A DNA stretch of 64,000 nucleotides from NCBI GenBank assembly GCA_947044365.1, contig OX345640.1, positions 854,001 to 918,000 of the forward strand, written 5' to 3'. Numbering within the stretch: the stretch's first letter is position 1; the number at the start of each line of letters is the position of its first letter. Positions 55,847 through 64,000 of the stretch are shown here, in pieces. A program made the translations under genes and the position numbers. The notes beneath the pieces were generated by a model. The model was not told the DNA's origin, made no database searches, and saw only the letters and a list, made by a program, of their open reading frames with translations. The stretch is from Petrosia ficiformis (taxonomy: Eukaryota > Porifera > Demospongiae > Haplosclerida > Petrosiidae).

Positions 55847-56884
55847 ACTATAAATGATGAAAACATGAAACACACCACCCATGGCCACAACATAAACCAC
55901 TGCTGCTTGCTTACCTCAAACTGACAAGAATGCCTACCCAAACCACAATGTGTGGTATGTGGAAGTTATATAACTACAACATATTATAATTATTATTATA
56001 ATTACTACATTTGATACTTGGAAGAGGTATGATATAGATCATCTATGTAATTCAATTATGATTATTAGTTTGTACTACAACTTTAAAAGGTTAATTAGAC
56101 ACAGGGCTATATATATATATATATATATATATACATAATTCATTCATAGTTATATATTATTATTTATATATAATATAATTTACATATATGTATATTATAT
56201 ATAATTATTATTTATATTCATAAATAAAATTAATGATAATACGATATTCATATAATTGGTATGTCTACAAATCAATCTTTTAAATCTATATACTAATAAT
56301 GGTACTACCTGCTGACATAGCTGTTGAAAGAAAGCAATTTTATTTAAAACAGTATGTCAACAATCAGCATGCTAGACATTCTTCTGTTTCAACAGAAATA
56401 AAGTTTAATAATTGATGCAAATCTCATTAAATATTTGTAAGTGGTATGGTCTTGTTTGTGTCTCATTTTGTTTCAACATATTACTGCTTTTTTGGGGGAA
56501 AAAACTTTAATTTAAAATTAAGAATAGTGGAAAAACAAATTGTATATTATACCCCTATCATAATTATTATTATATGGTCATATAATATAATTCAGATGGT
56601 GTTAAACTTGCTTTCTTAAAATTGCTTTCCTATAACATCTGTCAGCATTATATAATAGTTTAAAGTTCAAAGATTGATTTGACCTCATTCTTATGAAGGA
56701 TAATATCATTGATGAATAATTATAATTGTGAATGAATATCTAAATTGACAGTCATTAATTTTATGAATATAATTGTATGTCTAATTAACGTGCTATATAT
56801 ATCAACAAAGTACAGTGTTCATGACATGACTGACACTCCTGACACACCTATCAAAGTACAAAATAGATGACACAGATGTAAGCT

Positions 56885-56893
56885 TATAAAAGG
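56885..56893 (+). promoter_or_regulatory. Orphan type I CR promoter
   Basis: TATAAAAGG in the first unit of the 1.59-kb duplication; no CR gene follows. Confidence 0.6.
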
Positions 56894-58471
56894 GTGGTTA
56901 GATAGCAACACTGCTAATGGTAAACTAAAGATTTAACTATTTAGCTTTAATATTTTCTGTACAACAAACTACATAAGATAACTTATTTGTAAATTATTTC
57001 ACTGTTGATTTTAAGTTTTCTTCTTTATTGACCTAGAATCTATATATATATCAACATTTTAACAAGTTATTGTTAATAATAATAGCCACAAACATATTCA
57101 GTTGTGATGAACTTTCTTTGAATGCCTAAGAGACAAAGATGTTTCTAAATAACATGAGTCATTTATCGATTTTTTCTTTATTATAGTACATTTGTTATCA
57201 GTACTAGTATTCAATCACTTATTATCTTCATTTAACTAACATTTTACCTAACATTTTGGACCCCTCTCCTCGTTGAGTTATGAAATATTAACACTTTTCA
57301 CAAACCATTGCAACTGAGTGAAAACAGACAGAAGGTGCATTAAAAAAATTGTGTAGTTGTGTATATAATGGAAAAAAATGTTTTGATTTCTGTTCCTCAT
57401 TCCATTCCCCATTCCTCTGTTCCTACTTTCATTGTTACCCACTATAAATGATGAAAACATGAAACACACCACCCACAACATAAACCACTGCTGCTTGCTT
57501 ACCTCAAACTGACAAGAATGCCTACCCAAACCACAATGTGTGGTATGTGGAAGTTATATAACTACAACATATTATAATTATTATTATAATTACTACATTT
57601 GATACTTGGAAGAGGTATGATATAGATCATCTATGTAATTCAATTATGATTATTAGTTTGTACTACAACTTTAAAAGGTTAATTAGACACAGGGCTATAT
57701 ATATATATATATATATATACACATAATTCATTCATAGTTATATATTATTATTTATATATAATATAATTTACATATATGTATATTATATATAATTATTATT
57801 TATATTCATAAATAAAATTAATGATAATACGATATTCATATAATTGGTATGTCTACAAATCAATCTTTTAAATCTATATACTAATAATGGTACTACCTGC
57901 TGACATAGCTGTTGAAAGAAAGCAATTTATTTAAAACAGTATGTCAATAATCAGCATGCTAGACATTCTTCTGTTTCAACAGAAATAAAGTTTAATAATT
58001 GATGCAAATCTCATTAAATATTTGTAAGTGGTATGGTCTTGTTTGTGTCTCATTTTGTTTCAACATATTACTGCTTTTTTGGGGGAAAAAACTTTAATTT
58101 AAAATTAAGAATAGTGGAAAAACAAATTGTATATTATACCCCTATCATAATTATTATTATATGGTCATATAATATAATTCAGATGGTGTTAAACTTGCTT
58201 TCTTAAAATTGCTTTCCTATAACATCTGTCAGCATTATATAATAGTTTAAAGTTCAAAGATTGATTTGACCTCATTCTTATGAAGGATAATATCATTGAT
58301 GAATAATTATAATTGTGAATGAATATCTAAATTGACAGTCATTAATTTTATGAATATAATTGTATGTCTAATTAACGTGCTATATATATCAACAAAGTAC
58401 AGTGTTCATGACATGACTGACACTCCTGACACACCTATCAAAGTACAAAATAGATGACACAGATGTAAGCT

Positions 58472-58480
58472 TATAAAAGG
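58472..58480 (+). promoter_or_regulatory. Orphan type I CR promoter
   Basis: TATAAAAGG in the second unit of the 1.59-kb duplication; no CR gene follows. Confidence 0.6.
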
Positions 58481-58774
58481 GTGGTTAGATAGCAACATTG
58501 CTAATGGTAAACTAAAGATTTAACTATTTAGCTTGAATATTTTCTGTACAACAAACTACATAAGATAACTTATTTGTAAATTATTTCACTGTTGATTTTA
58601 AGTTTTCTTCTTTATTGACCTAGAATCTATATATATATCAACATTTTAACAAGTTATTGTTAATAATAATAGCCACAAACATATTCAGTTGAGATTCGTT
58701 TCAGAATCTCCTCTCTTACAGTGATTACATTGACATTTACGAATCTTCATGATTATTCTTAAGAAACAGACTGT

Positions 58775-58951
58775 ATGGTGGGGGATTACTGTCAAAATTA
58801 TCAATGGTATAGTGTTCATCGTGAGGTGTGGTACTTCATCATGAGGTGGTACTTACCACACCTCACGATGAAGTATACCACCTCGTGACAAGTACCACCA
58901 CCTCATGACGGACAGTATACCATTGATAATTTGACAGTAATCCCCCGCCAT
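58775..58951. mobile_element. Mutator-like fold-back MITE, copy 3
   Basis: Identical in layout to 53801-53977. ACAGACTGT is at 58766-58774 and 58952-58960. Confidence 0.88.
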
Positions 58952-59466
58952 ACAGACTGTTGCCTTGCATGTCAGATTCATACATAAATATTAGGTAGGG
59001 TGGGGTAACTTTAAAATGAGAGTGAGGAAACAATTATGCCTCGAAATATGTAGGATCCTAGCAAGGAGAGGTGAAAAGAATGTTTATGAAACATGTTCTT
59101 GGCTGTGGTTCATCAGTTTAATCATGGTAGAATCATGTCAGTTCAAAATGAGAATTGTTCCAACTTACCCCGCCTACCAATTTTCACCTTCCTGTCGTTT
59201 GTCTTCTCGTACATTAAATATAAAGCAAACGCAAAGGGTTTCACTTGCTGTATTTGGATATAGGTGGACCTCTTACTCCAACATAGTTTTGGCAGTCCAT
59301 CAAACCATGGTGAATGTATCACATTTTGTCAGAAGCTTCGAAGGGTGACCATGGATGCCTGATATTGCACAAGTGACTTCAAAGTCATGTTTATCAGCTT
59401 AATGAAGCAACAAACCACACAGTACACATATCAAACTGTGGTGAATGTATTACATTTTGTCAGAGG

Positions 59467-59705
59467 GTGACCATGGGTGCGAAAATCAGTCATTCGACAA
59501 AAATCAAATGCTTTACATTTAAATGCACATAATTCAGCCATTTTCTACAGATAGCCAAATAAATATATATCTAGGAAGAGCAACTATTCTTTTACCTGGA
59601 TAACAAATTAAGCTATGCAAAATGGCTGAGTAACAAACATTTAAATGAAACCATTTTGAGAAACTTTTTAGTTGCCAAATGACTGATTTTCGCATCCACA
59701 GTCAC
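59467..59705. repeat. MITE family G, copy 6
   Basis: GTGACCATGGGTGCGAAAAT to CGCATCCACAGTCAC. Confidence 0.85.
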
Positions 59706-59934
59706 ACACACACACCCACACTCATACATGAAACACACCACCCATTGCATAAACTACTGCTTGCTTACCTCAAACTGACAAGAACGCCGCTACCCAAACC
59801 ACAATGTGTCAGTAGTATGAGGAAGTTATATATACCATAAAAGTTATACAACCATGGTAACAGTGTCAATAAAATTACATTCCTAGTATAAACCTTTTCG
59901 TATCATATAACTACAACATACAATTATTATTATA

Positions 59935-59977
<43 letters not shown>

Positions 59978-61454
59978 AATACTGGAAATAGTTGTATAGT
60001 ACCAAGTGCATGTCTCAATAAGTTTCTTTGAAATTAAAGTTTGTGTAGTAGTTTTATTTGTACTACTTGGAAGAAATATTGTATAGATGATCTATGAATT
60101 AAAGCTTGTGTAATATAGCTTTATTTGTGCTACATTTGATACTTGGAAGATGTATGGTATAGATCATCAATTTTTCTTTGAAAATTAAAGTTTGTGTAAT
60201 AGCTTTATTACATTTGATACTTGGAAGAGGTATGATATATAGATCATCTATGTAATTCAATTATGATTGTTAGTTTGTACTACAACTTTAAAAGGTTAAT
60301 TAGACACAGGGCTATAATACATAATTCGTTATATAATATTTTATATAATATATATTTACTTATACCATGATGTGTGGGCGATCACCATGGTAACCTTTGA
60401 TGTACTGCGGGAGATATATGCCCATAACATGCCTGTAGACAGGGAGATTTAGTGTCTAGCATCTAATTGTATTTTCACAGTTTTTACAGTAAATGCTAAT
60501 TGGGATAGTACTATGGTTTCTACATGACAACAGTGATATCAAATGTGATTTAATTGCATACTTTTGTGTTACCATGGTATAAAATAGGCATATAACACCC
60601 TTGAGATAATTGTCTCGGACTGTTTAGTTATTTTAAAGTTCAAAATAGCTGCACTATAAATTACAGAACACAGGAATTATCAGAATGTTTTAGATCAAGT
60701 AAAGTTGTGTGGCAGGCACACTCTTGGCTATACTATGGATGTATTATTCAATGAATTAGTCTCAAAATGTCTTGACTCTGATTTCTATTAAAATTCTGAA
60801 GATAAGCTGAAACTTTCACTATTTTATTGTGTTGCTGTGTAGCTTCTTTTGCTCTTGTTTAATGTTCCTAATAACGAATAGTAGATGATTAATGAAGATA
60901 TCAATTTCAGTATCACATATCATGGATTTACATATTGAAATAATTATTACTTCTTCATAATATAGTATCCTGCTCTTGAGAACTATTTAACATTGTACAA
61001 ATAGTGTTATGATTATCAGACCTGTTAGAAGATGTGGTATTGCACGAACTGTACAAAAATGTATAATATAATTTAATCATCATATATAATTATTGCAAAA
61101 TTCAAACCCTTGTTTAGAAGCTTAGAAGATAGTGTTTGATGAGATGAACAACTTCCCCACTTGCCTGTAGCTATCTGTATAAAAGAAAACTTAAACTTTA
61201 CCAAAGAGTGAGCTATATACAGCCACCCTGCTGCTGTAAGACCATTATATATTACTACATAGTAAAGAATGATTCCACATCTTTATAAATGATAATATCA
61301 TTTCTGAATAATTATAATTGTCTAAATTATCATTAATGTTATGAATATAATTGCATGTCTATAATTAGCCTGCTATATTAACAAAGTACAGACATTTACT
61401 GACACTACTGACACCTAACAAGGTACAAAGTGCAAATTAGATAACATGTAAGCT
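59706..61454. repeat. Segmentally duplicated CR upstream module
   Basis: No gene. Parallels 54120-55030 and then 28140-28905, with a (TA)n at about 59940-59975, and leads without interruption to the type I promoter of the CR gene at 61522. It holds the uninterrupted CTATAATTAGCCTGC site of the 28915 element. Confidence 0.75.
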
Positions 61455-61464
61455 TATAAAAAGG
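61455..61464 (+). promoter_or_regulatory. TATA box, type I CR promoter
   Basis: TATAAAAAGG lies 67 bp before the ATG at 61522. Confidence 0.65.
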
Positions 61465-61521
61465 CTGACAACACTGCATATGTAGCAAGCAGCAGCAGAA
61501 GATATTGGACTATAATCCACA

Positions 61522-62133
61522 ATGAAGGTGTCAGTATACTTGTTCATCTTATTTACAGTTATTCTTAGCTGTGTTGAAGCGCAATTTAAAAAGGATGTTA
61601 TGCGTTCTTTACTCTCCCCAAGACAAAGTACTAGTGATTGTGATGATATTTTGCCAGAGATGTGTACCAAGCCCATAGAGGAAAAGTTCAATGCAACCAA
61701 TACCAGTAATATTCAAGATGAAGCTCGTGCTTCCAGCTTTTCCTTGTCTATAATATGTGGTGTTTGCAATGATGAGTATATTAGATTTTACGAGTGTGAG
61801 GGTGATGATGAAGTGATTGAAACAATAAGAGGTGCTTTTTGTGCAGTAAATGACGATGGTGAGTATTGTGGAGTTGTGTATTTCGATGAAGTGGCCTCTG
61901 GACAATTTAGATTTGAATCCTGCAACGATTGTGAAACTTCTTGCGACTTTGTTGAATATCAGTCCAACTCCTTGGGTTGCTGTGCAGCTTCTCTTGCTCG
62001 TTATGACTTGTTCGATGTAGGTGATTGTAATACTGACCTTGGAGAGCCATGTTCTGGATCCTCACAGTTTACTACTCCTATGTTCCTGGGAATCATTACT
62101 CTTGCAGTAATTGCTGTTCTCACTCTGTTTTAA
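61522..62133 (+). CDS. CR family: secreted cysteine-rich protein with GPI-type tail (203 aa), mosaic
   Basis: Intact frame with signal peptide MKVSVYLFILF, 14 mature cysteines and the GPI-type tail. The parts match different relatives. MKVS is as in 22967. NTSNIQDEA and GDDEVIETIRG are as in 6403 (type A). FDEVASGQF, ESCNDCET and VEYQSNSLGCC are as in 19556 (type B). [13 protein letters not shown] is as in 43603 (type C), and QFTTP is again as in 19556. It also has ETSC where all other full copies except type C have ETYC. The 3' flank matches 19556 and 43603. Role unknown; likely GPI-anchored surface protein. Confidence 0.88.
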   Translation: MKVSVYLFILFTVILSCVEAQFKKDVMRSLLSPRQSTSDCDDILPEMCTKPIEEKFNATNTSNIQDEARASSFSLSIICGVCNDEYIRFYECEGDDEVIETIRGAFCAVNDDGEYCGVVYFDEVASGQFRFESCNDCETSCDFVEYQSNSLGCCAASLARYDLFDVGDCNTDLGEPCSGSSQFTTPMFLGIITLAVIAVLTLF

Positions 62134-62333
62134 ACATTATTATTTTGGACTGATATTTTTAGTTAACAATTATTGTTTATTATGTGATTGTAGTTTAGTT
62201 TACTCCCCAAATCCCTGTATTGTTTGATTGATTTTATTAAAAAATAATTTTTCAAAACATGAAAACAAATGACATTTGAATATACCAAAAAGCTTTTATA
62301 ATCTGATAAATTAAATTTGTATAATTGATTGCG

Positions 62334-62520
62334 CAAATATCTCACTGCTCATAAAACAACTGATACTGCAGTATGTATAGATACAGCCTCGTGAAAAGCA
62401 ATCATAGAGATGACCCAACATGCTTTAAAAACGATTAATATGGACAATCAGTAATGGAGTACTGATTAGTTATAACTAAATAATAGTGATTGGCGATATA
62501 GTTCATACCACACCTTCTTT
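62334..62520. repeat. Block shared with the VPS10 intron at 7395-7610
   Basis: TTGATTGCGCAAATAT, CATAAAACAACTGATACTGC, AACATGCTTTAAAAACGATT and GTTCATACCACACCTTCT occur in the same order at both sites. In both cases the block lies a few hundred bp after a CR gene, so it is part of the duplicated unit. Confidence 0.75.
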
Positions 62521-62624
62521 ATTGATGATGTGATACATGCATTTAAGGGTGGCGAGGTAGCTCCCATACCCAATAGTAGATTAGATTTCATAATTGTGTA
62601 AACAGTGTTGGTTTTAAGGCTATA

Positions 62625-62786
62625 CAGTGAAACCCCTCTATTGAAAACACCCTGAAATGAGGACACCCCTGTAATTTACGTAGGCCTACAAATGTCCCAA
62701 ACTGTGCTAGGACTCTGGGATGATACCCCTGTATTTAGGAGACTTATAATTGTCCCAAGGGTGTCCAGAATAAAGGGGTTGCACTG
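62625..62786. mobile_element. pogo/Tigger-like MITE, 162 bp, TA target duplication
   Basis: Ends CAGTGAAACCCCTCTATT and AATAAAGGGGTTGCACTG, flanked by TA on both sides. Ends of the form CAGTG..ACCCCTCTAT are typical of pogo/Tigger-type mariner relatives. No coding content. Confidence 0.8.
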
Positions 62787-62876
62787 TAATAATTGATAAT
62801 TAGACTATATTATAACATGTAAACAGGAAACAGTGGGTTGTGTTGTGTCTGTAGTGTCTGTATGTAGTGTCTGAAG

Positions 62877-63967
62877 ATGGCGTTTATCCAATATGGTATA
62901 TGCTACTTTCTTTTTCTCTTTCTATTTTGTGTTGAAGGCATCATCCATGAGCCCAGAAATTCTAAAAAGGGTTTGATTGAGCCTGTAGTGGTAGAATACA
63001 CAGAGAATTTACCTTTGGAATCAGTACTGTCAAATACAAAGGAGAAATTGTAAATTCATAATTATTATAATATTTTTAAGTAATATTTTTATTATAAATT
63101 GACATCTATATTATCATATTCCTTTACTTATACTTGATACTATCAATACTGATTATCAAACTACTTAGTTATTGTATGAAATGGTATCTGCCCACAATGT
63201 AATATACCAATCACGCTTAAAACTCCCAATGAGACAGAATGTGGTTGTGTTGGCTGGTTCCTAGTGAAGGGCGATACCAGACAGTTTCATTTCGATATAA
63301 TATACCAAATAGTTTGAGAATACAATGGTATTGAGTACATTGTTCTTTCCAGGATTCTACAATAGAGAGTACACAAAAGTGACAGCTTATACATTATAGT
63401 ACAGTATGTATAAACAATAAACTCTCTAGAGTGTCAAAACTCAATAGGTACACTCAGTGTTTGCTCTAAACTAGGCATCTCATTAATATTCATGAGTAAT
63501 CTAATCTTAGTCTATATTATAGGTACCATACAACAACAAACCATTACTATTACTAATTTATAATTTGTTTAAAGAGCTGAACACTTTCAATCATAAATCA
63601 ACAATTTTAAGCATCCAGGACTCAACTTCAGGCATCCAAGGACACCTAAACACCCTAGGCTCTAGAGCAAACACTGGGTACACTTAAATAAGAGGGTACT
63701 CTAGTTCTGTAAAAGAGAATAGAGAGGGTGTTGATCCAGTATGATATCGATACACATACTCTTGTCCATAGTTTAATTAATATTTGCAATATTAAGTCAT
63801 CTATCTAATAACAAACTCAGTATTGTTATCTGTTGTCTAATTATAGTGCTGATAGAAACCCTCGAAGTACTCCTACAACCGCACCTCCTGGATTTGGTAC
63901 CACTGTTAAACTGACTGGAGATCATCATACATTTGGTCTTGTTCATTGGTCTGGTAAACCACGTGAG
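62877..63967 (+). CDS. Second VPS10 receptor gene, first two exons
   Basis: Exon 62877-63049 starts ATGGCGTTTATCC and encodes a signal peptide (MAFIQYGICYFLFLFLFCVEG) and a short propeptide-like stretch, ending in a phase-2 codon at donor gtaaat. Exon 63848-63967 begins with the single base completing that codon and encodes [15 protein letters not shown] to HWSGKPRE, nearly identical to exon 149-281 of the first VPS10 gene, as is the following intron start. It lacks 12 bp of the first gene (residues YHSR of ADRYHSRNP), in frame. The rest of the gene lies beyond the window. The matching first exon of the upstream gene presumably lies before position 1. Another small exon between the two cannot be excluded, though phases fit directly. 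Confidence 0.82.
63455..63676. mobile_element. hAT-like MITE, 222 bp, in intron 1 of the second VPS10 gene
   Basis: Ends CAGTGTTTGCTCTA and TAGAGCAAACACTG. Perfect 8-bp flanks GGTACACT at 63447-63454 and 63677-63684. No coding content. Confidence 0.88.
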
Positions 63968-64000
63968 GTAAGTGTATCTGGAAACACTTTATAATTATCC

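Larger units (their letters stand above)
55511..58691. repeat. Tandem duplication of about 1.59 kb
   Basis: 55511-57104 and 57105-58691 are nearly identical. The junction at 57101-57106 joins CATATTCAGTTG to TGATGAACTTTC from the middle of the 422-bp MITE, with GTGATGAA-like microhomology. Each unit carries an orphan promoter. Confidence 0.88.

Noticed and set aside
59016..59348. 110-residue frame sharing VSLAVFGYRWTSYSN with 50149-50484
   Set aside because: The two frames differ in their upstream parts, no family is recognisable, and the shared part is duplicated flank of the gypsy insertion.

Overview
This is eukaryotic, AT-rich animal DNA. Its coding regions are split by short introns with GT/AG borders, it holds a metazoan-type VPS10/PKD sorting receptor, and it is crowded with DNA transposons, small inverted-repeat elements and one LTR retrotransposon. 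My best guess is an early-branching invertebrate, most likely a demosponge. That is inference from overall character, not from a diagnostic marker.

Left part (1-17.5 kb): about 30 exons of a single-pass VPS10-domain receptor (sortilin/SorCS type) on the + strand. In order they encode the VPS10 beta-propeller with its Asp-boxes, a cysteine-rich sortilin C-terminal module, five to six PKD-like domains, a Ser/Pro/Met/Thr repeat stalk, a transmembrane helix and a short acidic tail with a YxxPhi motif. The 5' end lies outside the window. The exon phases I chose agree throughout, giving about 1,574 residues from the first visible exon to the TAG. One 5.7-kb intron contains two copies of an unrelated intronless gene on the same strand.

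Middle and right (17.5-62 kb): a cluster of that gene. I call it the CR family: about 190-206 residues, signal peptide, 14 conserved cysteines, C-terminal hydrophobic GPI-type tail. There are eight intact copies (6403, 19556, 21478, 22967, 29396, 39252, 43603, 61522), one 3'-truncated copy (4685), one 5'-truncated copy (33225) and several relics. Copies fall into three sequence types and some are clear mosaics. Most have a TATA box about 65 bp upstream. Two have a different upstream region with a TATA box about 230 bp away, and at least five promoter copies have lost their gene. Pieces of the VPS10 gene, sense and antisense, are scattered through the cluster, so the CR family probably spread by duplication of the VPS10 intron.

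Mobile DNA: a young Ty3/gypsy element (45640-50236; 237-bp LTRs differing at about three sites; 5-bp target duplication; an empty-site copy at about 59.1 kb) whose coding region carries a frameshift and an in-frame stop. There is also a Ginger-like integrase transposon remnant, a broken non-LTR-type retroelement, hAT-like elements with 8-bp target duplications, Mutator-like elements with 9-bp target duplications, a pogo/Tigger-like element, long hairpins and large tandem duplications.

Right end (62.9-64 kb): the 5' end of a second VPS10 receptor gene, with a signal-peptide exon and an exon nearly identical to the first exon in the window. The CR cluster is therefore flanked by two VPS10 paralogues.
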